Shown in pieces: positions 6,692 to 22,100 of a stretch of DNA of 64,000 nucleotides. Positions within the stretch are counted from its first letter, which is position 1, and the number at the start of each line of letters is the position of its first letter. The notes under the pieces were generated by a model, which had not been told where the DNA came from, did not search any database, and saw only the letters and a list, made by a program, of their open reading frames with translations. A program made the translations under genes and the position numbers. Source of the stretch: Coccinella septempunctata (lineage: Eukaryota; Arthropoda; Insecta; Coleoptera; Coccinellidae); contig NC_058192.1 of assembly GCF_907165205.1 (NCBI RefSeq), positions 33,570,001-33,634,000 on the forward strand. Reading direction: 5' to 3'.

Positions 6692-9600
6692 TTGAGATTT
6701 CAGTGGTCAATTCGGCAAAGTGTGATATCAATTCCTCGAAAACTGTTGGATCGATTCGAACCAAATCTTGAAACTGCACATAGTTTTCGAATTGAGATGC
6801 ACATGTTGAATTTCAGTTCGATAGTTCAGATAGGAATTGAGATTTCAGTGGTCTATTCGGCAAAGTGTGATATCAATTCCTCCAAAACTGTTGGTTCAAT
6901 TCGAACCAAATCTTGAAACTGCACATAGTTTTCGAAATGAGATGAACATGTTGAATTTCAGATCGATAGTTCTAATAGGAATGGAGATTTCAGAAGTCGA
7001 TTCGACAGAATATCATTTCAATTCCTAAGGAACTATTGGATCAATTCGAACCAAATCTTGAAACTGCACATAGTTTTCGGATTGAGATGCACATGTTGAA
7101 TTTCAGTTCGATAGTTCAGATAGGAATTGAGATTTCAGTGGTCTATTCGGCAAAGTGTGATATCAATTCCTCGAAAACTGTTGGATCAATTCGAACCAAA
7201 TTTTGAAACTCCAGATAGTTTTCGAAATGAGATGCACATGTTGAATTTCAGATCGATAGTTCAAATAGGAATGGAGATTTCAGAAGTCGATTCGACAAAA
7301 TATCATTTCAATTTCTAAGGAACTATTGCATCAATTCGAACCAAATCTTGAAACTGCACATAGTTTTCGGATTGAGATGCACATGTTGAATTTCAGTTCG
7401 ATAGTTCAGATAGGAATTGAGATTTCAGTGGTCAATTCGGCAAAGTGTGATATCAATTCCTCGAAAACTGTTGAATCAATTCGAACCAAATCTTGAAACT
7501 GCTCATAGTTTTCGAATTGAGATGCACATGTTGAATTTCAGTTCGATAGTTCAGATAGGAATTGAGATTTCAGTAGTCGATTCGGCAAAATATCATTTCA
7601 ATTCCTAAGGAACTATTGGATCGATTCGAACCAAATCTTGAAACTGCACATAGTTTTCGAATTGAGATGCACATGTTGAATTTCAGTTCGATAGTTCAGA
7701 TGGGAATTGTGATTTCAGTGGTCAATTCGGCAAAGTGTCATATCAATTCCTCAAAAACTGTTGGATCAATTTGAACCAAATCTTGAAACTGCACATAGTT
7801 TTCGGATTGAGATGCACATGTTGAATTTCAGTTCGATAGTTCAGATAGGAATTGAGATTTCAGTGGTCAATTCGGCAAAGTGTGATATCAATTCCTCGAA
7901 AACTGTTGGATCAATTCGAACCAAATCTTGAAACTGCACATAGTTTTCGAATTGAGATGCACATGTTGAATTTCAGTTCGATAGTGCAGATAGGAATTGA
8001 GATTTCAGTGGTCTATTCGGCAAAGTGTGATATCAATTCCTCAAAAACTGTTGGATCAATTCGAACCAAATCTTGAAACTGCACATAGTTTTCGAATTGA
8101 GATGCACATGTTGAATTTCAGTTCGATAGTTCAGATAGGAATTGAGATTTCAGTAGTCGATTCGGCAAAATATCATTTCAATTCCTAAGGAACTATTGGA
8201 TCGATTCGAACCAAATCTTGAAACTGCACATAGTTTTCGAATTGAGATGCACATGTTGAATTTCAGTTCGATAGTTCAGATGGGAATTGTGATTTCAGTG
8301 GTCAATTCGGCAAAGTGTCATATCAATTCCTCAAAAACTGTTGGATCAATTCGAACCAAATCTTGAAACTGCACATAGTTTTCGGATTGAGATGCACATG
8401 TTGAATTTCAGTTCGATAGTTCAGATAGGAATTGAGATTTCAGTGGTCAATTCGGCAAAGTGTGATATCAATTCCTCGAAAACTGTTGGATCAATTCGAA
8501 CCAAATTTTGAAACGGCACATAGTTTTCGAATTGAGATGCACATGTTGAATTTCAGTTCGATAGTGCAGATAGGAATTGAGATTTCAGTGGTCTATTCGG
8601 CAAAGTGTGATATCAATTCCTCAAAAACTGTTGAACCAATTCGACCCAAATCTTGAAACTGCACATAGTTTTCGAATTGAGATGCACATGTTGAATTTCA
8701 GATCGATAGTTCTGATAGGAATGAAGATTTCAGTAGTCGATTCGGCAAAATATCATTTCAATTCTTAAGGAACTATTGGATCGATTCGAACCAAATCTTG
8801 AAACTGCACATAGTTTTCGAATTGAGATGCACATGTTGAATTTCAGTTCGATAGTGCAGATAGGAATTGAGATTTCAGTGGTCAATTCGGCAAAGTGTGA
8901 TATCAATTCCTCGAAAACTGTTGGATCGATTCGAACCAAATCTTGAAACTGCACATAGTTTTCGAAATGAGATGCACATGTTGAATTTCAGATCGATAGT
9001 TCTAATAGGAATGGAGATTTCAGAAGTCGATTCGACAAAATATCATTTCAATTCCTAAGGAACTATTGGATCGATTCGAACCAAATCTTGAAACTGCACA
9101 TAGTTTTCGAATTGAGATGCACATGTTGAATTTCAGATCGATAGTTCTGATAGGAATGAAGATTTCAGTAGTCGATTCGGCAAAATATCATTTCAATTCC
9201 TAAGGAACTATTGGATCGATTCGAACCAAATCTTGAAACTGCACATAGTTTTCGGATTGAGATGCACATGTTGAATTTCAGTTCGATAGTTCAGATAGGA
9301 ATTGAGATTTCAGTGGTCAATTCGGCAAAGTGTGATATCCATTCCTCGAAAACTGTTGGATCAATTCGAACCAAATCTTGAAACTGCACATAGTTTTCGA
9401 ATTGAGATGCACATGTTGAATTTCAGTTCGATAGTGCAGATAGGAATTGAGATTTCAGTGGTCTATTCGGCAAAGTGTGATATCAATTCCTCAAAAACTA
9501 TTGAACCAATTCGACACATAGTTTTCGAATTGAGATGCACATGTTGAATTTCAGTTCGATAGTTCAGATAGGAATTGAGATTTCAGTGGTCAATTCGGCA

Positions 9601-12600
9601 AAGTGTGATATCAATTCCTCGAAAACTGTTGGATCGATTCGAACCAAATCTTGAAGCTGCACATAGTTTTCGAATTGAGATGCACATGTTGAATTTCAGT
9701 TCGATAGTTCAGATAGGAATTGAGATTTCAGTAGTCGATTCGGCAAAATATCATTTCAATTCCTAAGGAACTATAGGTTCGATTCGAACCAAATCTTGAA
9801 ACTGCACATAGTTTTCGAATTGAGATGCACATGTTGAATTTCAGTTCGATAGTTCAGATAGGAATTGAGATTTCAGCGGTCAATTCGGCAAAGTGTGATA
9901 TCAATTTCTCGAAAACTGTTGGATCAATACGAACCAAATCTTGAAACTGCACATAGTTTTCAAATTGAGATGCAAATGTTGAATTTCAGTTCGATAGTTC
10001 AGATAGGAATTGAGATTTCAGTGGTCAATTCGGCAAAGTGTGATATCAATTCCTCGAAAACTGTTGGATCAATTCGAACCAAATCTTGAAACTGCACATA
10101 GTTTTCGAATTGAGATGCACATGTTGAATTTCAGTTCGATAGTTCAGATAGGAATTGAGATTTCAGTAGTCGATTCGGCAAAATATCATTTCAATTCCTA
10201 AGGAACTATTGGATCGATTCGAACCAAATCTTGAAACTGCACATAGTTTTCGGATTGAGATGCACATGTTGAATTTCAGTTCGATAGTTCAGATAGGAAT
10301 TGAGATTTCAGTGGTCAATTCGGCAAAGTGTGATATCCATTCCTCGAAAACTGTTGGATCAATTCGAACCAAATCTTGAAACTGCACATAGTTTTCGAAT
10401 TGAGATGCACATGTTGAATTTCAGTTCGATAGTGCAGATAGGAATTGAGATTTCAGTGGTCTATTCGGCAAAGTGTGATATCAATTCCTCAAAAACTATT
10501 GAACCAATTCGACACATAGTTTTCGAATTGAGATGCACATGTTGAATTTCAGTTCGATAGTTCAGATAGGAATTGAGATTTCAGTGGTCAATTCGGCAAA
10601 GTGTGATATCAATTCCTCGAAAACTGTTGGATCGATTCGAACCAAATCTTGAAGCTGCACATAGTTTTCGAATTGAGATGCACATGTTGAATTTCAGTTC
10701 GATAGTTCAGATAGGAATTGAGATTTCAGTAGTCGATTCGGCAAAATATCATTTCAATTCCTAAGGAACTATAGGTTCGAATCGATCCAAATCTTGAAAC
10801 TGCACATAGTTTTCGAATTGAGATGCACATGTTGAATTTCAGTTCGATAGTTCAGATAGGAATTGAGATTTCAGCGGTCAATTCGGCAAAGTGTGATATC
10901 AATTCCTCGAAAACTGTTGGATCAATACGAACCAAATCTTGAAACTGCACATAGTTTTCAAATTGAGATGCAAATGTTGAATTTCAGTTCGATAGTTCAG
11001 ATAGGAATTGAGATTTCAGTGGTCAATTCGGCAAAGTGTGATATCAATTCCTCGAAAACTGTTGGATCAATTCGAACCAAATCTTGAAACTGCACATAGT
11101 TTTCGAATTGAGATGCACATGTTGAATTTCAGTTCGATAGTTCAGATAGGAATTGAGATTTCAGTAGTCGATTCGGCAAAATATCATTTCAATTCCTAAG
11201 GAACTATTGGATCGATTCGAACCAAATCTTGAAACTGCACATAGTTTTCGAACTGAGATGCACATGTTGAATTTCAGTTCGATAGTTCAGATGGGAATTG
11301 TGATTTCAGTGGTCAATTCGGCAAAGTGTCATATCAATTCCTCAAAAACTGTTGGATCAATTCGAACCAAATCTTGAAACTGCACATAGTTTTCGGATTG
11401 AGATGCACATGTTGAATTTCAGTTCGATAGTTCAGATAGGAATTGAGATTTCAGTGGTCAATTCGGCAAAGTGTGATATCAATTCCTCGAAAACTGTTGG
11501 ATCAATTCGAACCAAATTTTGAAACGGCACATAGTTTTCGAATTGAGATGCACATGTTGAATTTCAGTTCGATAGTGCAGATAGGAATTGAGATTTCAGT
11601 GGTCTATTCGGCAAAGTGTGATATCAATTCCTCAAAAACTGTTGAACCAATTCGACCCAAATCTTGAAACTGCACATAGTTTTCGAATTGAGATGCACAT
11701 GTTGAATTTCAGATCGATAGTTCTGATAGGAATGAAGATTTCAATAGTCGATTCGGCAAAATATCATTTCAATTCTTAAGGAACTATTGGATCGATTCGA
11801 ACCAAATCTTGAAACTGCACATAGTTTTCGAATTGAGATGCACATGTTGAATTTCAGTTCGATAGTGCAGATAGGAATTGAGATTTCAGTGGTCAATTCG
11901 GCAAAGTGTGATATCAATTCCTCGAAAACTGTTGGATCAATTCGAACCAAATCTTGAAACTGCACATAGTTTTCGAAATGAGATGCACATGTTGAAATTC
12001 AGATCGATAGTTCTAATAGGAATGGAGATTTCAGAAGTCGATTCGACAAAATATCATTTCAATTCCTAAGGAACTATTGGATCGATTCGAACCAAATCTT
12101 GAAACTGCACATAGTTTTCGAATTGAGATGCACATGTTGAATTTCAGATCGATAGTTCTGATAGGAATGAAGATTTCAGTAGTCGATTCGGCAAAATATC
12201 ATTTCAATTCCTAAGGAACTATTGGATCGATTCGAACCAAATCTTGAAACTGCACATAGTTTTCGGATTGAGATGCACATGTTGAATTTCAGTTCGATAG
12301 TTCAGATAGGAATTGAGATTTCAGTGGTCAATTCGGCAAAGTGTGATATCAATTCCTCGAAAACTGTTGGATCAATTCGAACCAAATCTTGAAACTGCAC
12401 ATAGTTTTCGAATTGAGATGCACATGTTGAATTTCAGTTCGATAGTGCAGATAGGAATTGAGATTTCAGTGGTCTATTCGGCAGAGTGTGATATCAATTC
12501 CTCAAAAACTATTGAACCAATTCGACACATAGTTTTCGAATTGAGATGCACATGTTGAATTTCAGTTCGATAGTTCAGATAGGAATTGAGATTTCAGTGG

Positions 12601-13620
12601 TCAATTCGGCAAAGTGTGATATCAATTCCTCGAAAACTGTTGGATCGATTCGAACCAAATCTTGAAGCTGCACATAGTTTTCGAATTGAGATGCACATGT
12701 TGAATTTCAGTTCGATAGTTCAGATAGGAATTGAGATTTCAGTAGTCGATTCGGCAAAATATCATTTCAATTCCTAAGGAACTATAGGATCGATTCGAAC
12801 CAAATCTTGAAACTGCACATAGTTTTCGAATTGAGATGCACATGTTGAATTTCAGTTCGATAGTTCAGATAGGAATTGAGATTTCAGCGGTCAATTCGGC
12901 AAAGTGTGATATCAATTCCTCGAAAACTGTTGGATCAATTCGAACCAAATCTTGAAACTGCACATAGTTTTCAAATTGAGATGCAAATGTTGAATTTCAG
13001 TTCGATAGTGCAGATAGGAATTGAGATTTCAGTGGTCTATACGGCAAAGTGTGATATCAATTCCTCCGAAACTGTTTGTTCAATTCCTGAACTATTGGAT
13101 CGATTCGAACCAAATCTTGAAACTGCACATAGTTTTCGAATTGAGATGCAGATGTTGAATTTATGTTCGATAGTTCAGATAGGAATTGAGATTTCAGTGG
13201 TCAATTCGGCAAAGTGTGATATCAATTCCTCGAAAACTGTTGGATCGATTCGAACCAAATCTTGAAACTGCACATAGTTTTCGAATTGAGATACACATGT
13301 TGAATTTCAGATCGATAGTTCAGATAGGAATGAAGATTTCAGTAGTCGATTCGGCAAAATATCATTTCAATTCCTAAGGAACTATTGGATCGATTCGAAC
13401 CAAATCTTGTAACTGCACATGGTTTTCGAATTGAGATGCACATGTTGAATTTCAGTTTGATAGTTCAGATGGGAATTGTGATTTCAGTGGTCAATTCGGC
13501 AAAGTGTCATATCAATTCCTCGAAAACTGTTGGATCAATTCGAACCAAATCTTGAAACTGCACATAGTTTTCGGATTGAGATGCACATGTTGAATTTCAG
13601 TTCGATAGTTCAGATAGGAA
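6692..13620 (+). repeat. Zone I, 48-monomer derivative of the 27-mer (6929 bp)
   Basis: The unit starts like m1 and follows the 27-mer through m23. It then jumps to an m6/m7-like pair, repeats m19 to m23 and that pair (a 998-bp tandem duplication, anchors 9302 and 10300), re-enters near m11/m12, and runs from m13 (11443) to m27. Three 128-bp monomers and one 165-bp monomer give 48 x 145 - 51 + 20 = 6929. A copy of this rearranged unit occurs at 25088-32016. Confidence 0.87.
9302..11297 (+). repeat. 998-bp tandem duplication inside the HOR (two copies)
   Basis: Anchors 9302, 9447, 9575, 9720, 9865, 10010 and 10155 recur 998 bp later at 10300 to 11153. The length is 7 x 145 - 17 because each copy contains one 128-bp monomer. 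Both copies lack the 165-bp monomer that follows m23 in the ordinary 27-mer. The same doublet occurs at 27698 and 28696. Confidence 0.87.
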
Positions 13621-16600
13621 TTGAGATTTCAGTGGTCAATTCGGCAAAGTGTGATATCAATTCCTCGAAAACTGTTGGATCGATTCGAACCAAATCTTGA
13701 AACTGCACATAGTTTTCGAATTGAGATGCACATGTTGAATTTCAGTTCGATAGTGCAGATAGGAATTGAGATTTCAGTGGTCTATTCGGCAAAGTGTGAT
13801 ATCAATTCCTCCAAAACTGTTGGTTCAATTCGAACCAAATCTTGAAACTGCACATAGTTTTCGAAATGAGATGAACATGTTGAATTTCAGATCGATAGTT
13901 CTAATAGGAATGGAGATTTCAGAAGTCGATTCGACAGAATATCATTTCAATTCCTAAGGAACTATTGGATCAATTCGAACCAAATCTTGAAACTGCACAT
14001 AGTTTTCGGATTGAGATGCACATGTTGAATTTCAGTTCGATAGTTCAGATAGGAATTGAGATTTCAGTGGTCTATTCGGCAAAGTGTGATATCAATTCCT
14101 CGAAAACTGTTGGATCAATTCGAACCAAATTTTGAAACTGCAGATAGTTTTCGAAATGAGATGCACATGTTGAATTTCAGATCGATAGTTCTAATAGGAA
14201 TGGAGATTTCAGAAGTCGATTCGACAAAATATCATTTCAATTTCTAAGGAACTATTGCATCAATTCGAACCAAATCTTGAAACTGCACAAAGTTTTCGGA
14301 TTGAGATGCACATGTTGAATTTCAGTTCGATAGTTCAGATAGGAATTGAGATTTCAGTGGTCAATTCGGCAAAGTGTGATATCAATTCCTCGAAAACTGT
14401 TGGATCAATTCGAACCAAATCTTGAAACTGCACATAGTTTTCGAATTGAGATGCACATGTTGAATTTCAGTTCGATAGTTCAGATAGGAATTGAGATTTC
14501 AGTGGTCTATTCGGCAAAATATCATTTCAATTCCTAAGGAACTATTGGATCGATTCGAACCAAATCTTGAAACTGCACATAGTTTTCGAATTGAGATGCA
14601 CATGTTGAATTTCAGTTCGATAGTTCAGATGGGAATTGTGATTTCAGTGGTCAATTCGGCAAAGTGTCATATCAATTCCTCAAAAACTGTTGGATCAATT
14701 TGAACCAAATCTTGAAACTGCACATAGTTTTCGGATTGAGATGCACATGTTGAATTTCAGTTCGATAGTTCAGATAGGAATTGAGATTTCAGTGGTCAAT
14801 TCGGCAAAGTGTGATATCAATTCCTCGAAAACTGTTGGATCAATTCGAACCAAATCTTGAAACGGCACATAGTTTTCGAATTGAGATGCACATGTTGAAT
14901 TTCAGTTCGATAGTGCAGATAGGAATTGAGATTTCAGTGGTCTATTCGGCAAAGTGTGATATCAATTCCTCAAAAACTGTTGGATCAATTCGAACCAAAT
15001 CTTGAAACTACACATAGTTTTCGAATTGAGATGCACATGTTGAATTTCAGTTCGATAGTTCAGATAGGAATTGAGATTTCAGTAGTCGATTCGGCAAAAT
15101 ATCATTTCAATTCCTAAGGAACTATTGGATCGATTCGAACCAAATCTTGAAACTGCACATAGTTTTCGAATTGAGATGCACATGTTGAATTTCAGTTCGA
15201 TAGTTCAGATGGGAATTGTGATTTCAGTGGTCAATTCGGCAAAGTGTCATATCAATTCCTCAAAAACTGTTGGATCAATTCGAACCAAATCTTGAAACTG
15301 CACATAGTTTTCGGATTGAGATGCACATGTTGAATTTCAGTTCGATAGTTCAGATAGGAATTGAGATTTCAGTGGTCAATTCGGCAAAGTGTGATATCAA
15401 TTCCTCGAAAACTGTTGGATCAATTCGAACCAAATTTTGAAACGGCACATAGTTTTCGAATTGAGATGCACATGTTGAATTTCAGTTCGATAGTGCAGAT
15501 AGGAATTGAGATTTCAGTGGTCTATTCGGCAAAGTGTGATATCAATTCCTCAAAAACTGTTGAACCAATTCGACCCAAATCTTGAAACTGCACATAGTTT
15601 TCGAATTGAGATGCACATGTTGAATTTCAGATCGATAGTTCTGATAGGAATGAAGATTTCAGTAGTCGATTCGGCAAAATATCATTTCAATTCTTAAGGA
15701 ACTATTGGATCGATTCGAACCAAATCTTGAAACTGCACATAGTTTTCGAATTGAGATGCACATGTTGAATTTCAGTTCGATAGTGCAGATAGGAATTGAG
15801 ATTTCAGTAGTCAATTCGGCAAAGTGTGATATCAATTCCTCGAAAACTGTTGGATCGATTCGAACCAAATCTTGAAACTGCACATAGTTTTCGAAATGAG
15901 ATGCACATGTTGAAATTCAGATCGATAGTTCTAATAGGAATGGAGATTTCAGAAGTCGATTCGACAAAATATCATTTCAATTCCTAAGGAACTATTGGAT
16001 CGATTCGAACCAAATCTTGAAACTGCAAATAGTTTTCGAATTGAGATGCACATGTTGAATTTCAGATCGATAGTTCTGATAGGAATGAAGATTTCAGTAG
16101 TCGATTCGGCAAAATATCATTTCAATTCCTAAGGAACTATTGGATCGATTCGAACCAAATCTTGAAACTGCACATAGTTTTCGAATTGAGATGCACATGT
16201 TGAATTTCAGTTCGATAGTTCAGATAGGAATTGAGATTTCAGTGGTCAATTCGGCAAAGTGTGATATCCATTCCTCGAAAACTGTTGGATCAATTCGAAC
16301 CAAATCTTGAAACTGCACATAGTTTTCGAATTGAGATGCACATGTTGAATTTCAGTTCGATAGTGCAGATAGGAATTGAGATTTCAGTGGTCTATTCGGC
16401 AGAGTGTGATATCAATTCCTCAAAAACTATTGAACCAATTCGACACATAGTTTTCGAATTGAGATGCACATGTTGAATTTCAGTTCGATAGTTCAGATAG
16501 GAATTGAGATTTCAGTGGTCAATTCGGCAAAGTGTGATATCAATTCCTCGAAAACTGTTGGATCGATTCGAACCAAATCTTGAAGCTGCACATAGTTTTC

Positions 16601-17538
16601 GAATTGAGATGCACATGTTGAATTTCAGTTCGATAGTTCAGATAGGAATTGAGATTTCAGTAGTCGATTCGGCAAAATATCATTTCAATTCCTAAGGAAC
16701 TATAGGATCGATTCGAACCAAATCTTGAAACTGCACATAGTTTTCGAATTGAGATGCACATGTTGAATTTCAGTTCGATAGTTCAGATAGGAATTGAGAT
16801 TTCAGCGGTCAATTCGGCAAAGTGTGATATCAATTCCTCGAAAACTGTTGGATCAATTCGAACCAAATCTTGAAACTGCACATAGTTTTCAAATTGAGAT
16901 GCAAATGTTGAATTTCAGTTCGATAGTGCAGATAGGAATTGAGATTTCAGTGGTCTATACGGCAAAGTGTGATATCAATTCCTCCGAAACTGTTTGTTCA
17001 ATTCCTGAACTATTGGATCGATTCGAACCAAATCTTGAAACTGCACATAGTTTTCGAATTGAGATGCAGATGTTGAATTTATGTTCGATAGTTCAGATAG
17101 GAATTGAGATTTCAGTGGTCAATTCGGCAAAGTGTGATATCAATTCCTCGAAAACTGTTGGATCGATTCGAACCAAACCTTGAAACTGCACATAGTTTTC
17201 GAATTGAGATGCACATGTTGAATTTCAGATCGATAGTTCAGATAGGAATGAAGATTTCAGTAGTCGATTCGGCAAAATATCATTTCAATTCCTAAGGAAC
17301 TATTGGATCGATTCGAACCAAATCTTGTAACTGCACATGGTTTTCGAATTGAGATGCACATGTTGAATTTCAGTTTGATAGTTCAGATGGGAATTGTGAT
17401 TTCAGTGGTCAATTCGGCAAAGTGTCATATCAATTCCTCGAAAACTGTTGGATCAATTCGAACCAAATCTTGAAACTGCACATAGTTTTCGGATTGAGAT
17501 GCACATGTTGAATTTCAGTTCGATAGTTCAGATAGGAA
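13621..17538 (+). repeat. Zone I, 27-mer HOR copy (3918 bp)
   Basis: The unit is collinear with 2774-6691, with the 128-bp monomer junction at 16444 and the 165-bp monomer centred near 16999. It is the first part of a 38-monomer compound unit that ends at 19136. Confidence 0.88.
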
Positions 17539-19136
17539 TTGAGATTTCAGTGGTCAATTCGGCAAAGTGTGATATCAATTCCTCGAAAACTGTTGGATCG
17601 ATTCGAACCAAATCTTGAAACTGCACATAGTTTTCGAATTGAGATGCACATGTTGAATTTAAGTTCGATAGTTCAGATAGGAATTGAGATTTCAGTGGTC
17701 AATTCGGCAAAGTGTGATATCAATTCCTCGAAAACTGTTGGATCGATTCGAACCAAATTCTGAAACTGCACATAGTTTTCGAATTGAGATGCACATGTTG
17801 AATTTCAGTTCGATAGTGCAGATAGGAATTGAGATTTCAGAAGTCGATTCGACAAAATATCATTTCAATTCCTAAGGAACTATTGGATCAATTCGAACCA
17901 AATCTTGAAACTGCACACAGTTTTCGGATTGAGATGCACATGTTGAATTTCAGTTCGATAGTTCAGATAGGAATTGAGATTTCAGTGGTCTATTCGGCAA
18001 AGTGTGATATCAATTCCTCGAAAACTGTTGGATCAATTCGAACCAAATCTTGAAACTGCAGATAGTTTTCGAAATGAGATGCACATGTTGAATTTCAGAT
18101 CGATAGTTCTAATAGGAATGGAGATTTCAGAAGTCGATTCGACAAAATATCATTTCAATTCCTAAGGAACTATTTGATCAATCCGAACCAAATCTTGAAA
18201 CTGCACATAGTTTTCGGATTGAGATGCACATGTTGAATTTCAGTTCGATAGTTCAGATAGGAATTGAGATTTCAGTGGTCAATTCGGCAAAGTGTGATAT
18301 CCATTCCTCGAAAACTGTTGGATCAATTCGAACCAAATCTTGAAACTGCACATAGTTTTCGAATTGAGATGCACATGTTGAATTTCAGTTCGATAGTGCA
18401 GATAGAAATTGAGATTTCAGTGGTCTATTCGGCAGAGTGTGATATCAATTCCTCAAAAACTATTGAACCAATTCGACACATAGTTTTCGAATTGAGATGC
18501 ACATGTTGAATTTCAGTTCGATAGTTCAGATAGGAATTGAGATTTCAGTGGTCAATTCGGCAAAGTGTGATATCAATTCCTCGAAAACTGTTGGATCGAT
18601 TCGAACCAAATCTTGAAGCTGCACATAGTTTTCGAATTGAGATGCACATGTTGAATTTCAGTTCGATAGTTCAGATAGGAATTGAGATTTCAGTAGTCGA
18701 TTCGGCAAAATATCATTTCAATTCCTAAGGAACTATAGGATCGATTCGAACCAAATCTTGAAACTGCACATAGTTTTCGAATTGAGATGCACATGTTGAA
18801 TTTCAGTTCGATAGTTCAGATAGGAATTGAGATTTCAGCGGTCAATTCGGCAAAGTGTGATATCAATTCCTCGAAAACTGTTGGATCAATTCGAACCAAA
18901 TCTTGAAACTGCACATAGTTTTCAAATTGAGATGCAAATGTTGAATTTCAGTTCGATAGTGCAGATAGGAATTGAGATTTCAGTGGTCTATACGGCAAAG
19001 TGTGATATCAATTCCTCCGAAACTGTTTGTTCAATTCCTGAACTATTGGATCGATTCGAACCAAATCTTGAAACTGCACATAGTTTTCGAATTGAGATGC
19101 AGATGTTGAATTTATGTTCGATAGTTCAGATAGGAA
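17539..19136 (+). repeat. Zone I, 11-monomer derivative (1598 bp)
   Basis: The unit begins like m1, passes through monomers resembling m1, m3, m4 and m5, then jumps to m19 and continues through m24. Its length is 11 x 145 + 3, keeping one 128-bp and one 165-bp monomer. It looks like a 27-mer that has lost 16 monomers by unequal exchange. Private variants include C at 17918 and A at 18406. Confidence 0.85.
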
Positions 19137-22100
19137 TTGAGATTTCAGTGGTCAATTCGGCAAAGTGTGATATCAATTCCTCGAAAACTGTTGGATCGAT
19201 TCGAACCAAATCTTGAAACTGCACATAGTTTTCGAATTGAGATGCACATGTTGAATTTCAGTTCGATAGTGCAGATAGGAATTGAGATTTCAGTGGTCTA
19301 TTCGGCAAAGTGTGATATCAATTCCTCCAAAACTGTTGGTTCAATTCGAACCAAATCTTGAAACTGCACATAGTTTTCGAAATGAGATGAACATGTTGAA
19401 TTTCAGATCGATAGTTCTAATAGGAATGGAGATTTCAGAAGTCGATTCGACAGAATATCATTTCAATTCCTAAGGAACTATTGGATCAATTCGAACCAAA
19501 TCTTGAAACTGCACATAGTTTTCGGATTGAGATGCACATGTTGAATTTCAGTTCGATAGTTCAGATAGGAATTGAGATTTCAGTGGTCTATTCGGCAAAG
19601 TGTGATATCAATTCCTCGAAAACTGTTGGATCAATTCGAACCAAATTTTGAAACTGCAGATAGTTTTCGAAATGAGATGCACATGTTGAATTTCAGATCG
19701 ATAGTTCTAATAGGAATGGAGATTTCAGAAGTCGATTCGACAAAATATCATTTCAATTTCTAAGGAACTATTGCATCAATTCGAACCAAATCTTGAAACT
19801 GCACAAAGTTTTCGGATTGAGATGCACATGTTGAATTTCAGTTCGATAGTTCAGATAGGAATTGAGATTTCAGTGGTCAATTCGGCAAAGTGTGATATCA
19901 ATTCCTCGAAAACTGTTGGATCAATTCGAACCAAATCTTGAAACTGCACATAGTTTTCGAATTGAGATGCACATGTTGAATTTCAGTTCGATAGTTCAGA
20001 TAGGAATTGAGATTTCAGTAGTCGATTCGGCAAAATATCATTTCAATTCCTAAGGAACTATTGGATCGATTCGAACCAAATCTTGAAACTGCACATAGTT
20101 TTCGAATTGAGATGCACATGTTGAATTTCAGTTCGATAGTTCAGATGGGAATTGTGATTTCAGTGGTCAATTCGGCAAAGTGTCATATCAATTCCTCAAA
20201 AACTGTTGGATCAATTTGAACCAAATCTTGAAACTGCACATAGTTTTCGGATTGAGATGCACATGTTGAATTTCAGTTCGATAGTTCAGATAGGAATTGA
20301 GATTTCAGTGGTCAATTCGGCAAAGTGTGATATCAATTCCTCGAAAACTGTTGGATCAATTCGAACCAAATCTTGAAACTGCACATAGTTTTCGGATTGA
20401 GATGCACATGTTGAATTTCAGTTCGATAGTGCAGATAGGAATTGAGATTTCAGTGGTCTATTCGGCAAAGTGTGATATCAATTCCTCAAAAACTGTTGGA
20501 TCAATTCGAACCAAATCTTGAAACTACACATAGTTTTCGAATTGAGATGCACATGTTGAATTTCAGTTCGATAGTTCAGATAGGAATTGAGATTTCAGTA
20601 GTCGATTCGGCAAAATATCATTTCAATTCCTAAGGAACTATTGGATCGATTCGAACCAAATCTTGAAACTGCACATAGTTTTCGAATTGAGATGCACATG
20701 TTGAATTTCAGTTCGATAGTTCAGATGGGAATTGTGATTTCAGTGGTCAATTCGGCAAAGTGTCATATCAATTCCTCAAAAACTGTTGGATCAATTCGAA
20801 CCAAATCTTGAAACTGCACATAGTTTTCGGATTGAGATGCACATGTTGAATTTCAGTTCGATAGTTCAGATAGGAATTGAGATTTCAGTGGTCAATTCGG
20901 CAAAGTGTGATATCAATTCCTCGAAAACTGTTGGATCAATTCGAACCAAATTTTGAAACGGCACATAGTTTTCGAATTGAGATGCACATGTTGAATTTCA
21001 GTTCTATAGTGCAGATAGGAATTGAGATTTCAGTGGTCTATTCGGCAAAGTGTGATATCCATTCCTCAAAAACTGTTGAACCAATTCGACCCAAATCTTG
21101 AAACTGCACATAGTTTTCGAATTGAGATGCACATGTTGAATTTCAGATCGATAGTTCTGATAGGAATGAAGATTTCAGTAGTCGATTCGGCAAAATATCA
21201 TTTCAATTCTTAAGGAACTATTGGATCGATTCGAACCAAATCTTGAAACTGCACATAGTTTTCGAATTGAGATGCACATGTTGAATTTCAGTTCGATAGT
21301 GCAGATAGGAATTGAGATTTCAGTGGTCAATTCGGCAAAGTGTGATATCAATTCCTCGAAAACTGTTGGATCGATTCGAACCAAATCTTGAAACTGCACA
21401 TAGTTTTCGAAATGAGATGCACATGTTGAAATTCAGATCGATAGTTCTAATAGGAATGGAGATTTCAGAAGTCGATTCGACAAAATATCATTTCAATTCC
21501 TAAGGAACTATTGGATCGATTCGAACCAAATCTTGAAACTGCACATAGTTTTCGAATTGAGATGCACATGTTGAATTTCAGATCGATAGTTCTGATAGGA
21601 ATGAAGATTTCAGTAGTCGATTCGGCAAAATATCATTTCAATTCCTAAGGAACTATTGGATCGATTCGAACCAAATCTTGAAACTGCACATAGTTTTCGG
21701 ATTGAGATGCACATGTTGAATTTCAGTTCGATAGTTCAGATAGGAATTGAGATTTCAGTGGTCAATTCGGCAAAGTGTGATATCCATTCCTCGAAAACTG
21801 TTGGATCAATTCGAACCAAATCTTGAAACTGCACATAGTTTTCGAATTGAGATGCACATGTTGAATTTCAGTTCGATAGTGCAGATAGGAATTGAGATTT
21901 CAGTGGTCTATTCGGCAGAGTGTGATATCAATTCCTCAAAAACTATTGAACCAATTCGACACATAGTTTTCGAATTGAGATGCACATGTTGAATTTCAGT
22001 TCGATAGTTCAGATAGGAATTGAGATTTCAGTGGTCAATTCGGCAAAGTGTGATATCAATTCCTCGAAAACTGTTGGATCGATTCGAACCAAATCTTGAA

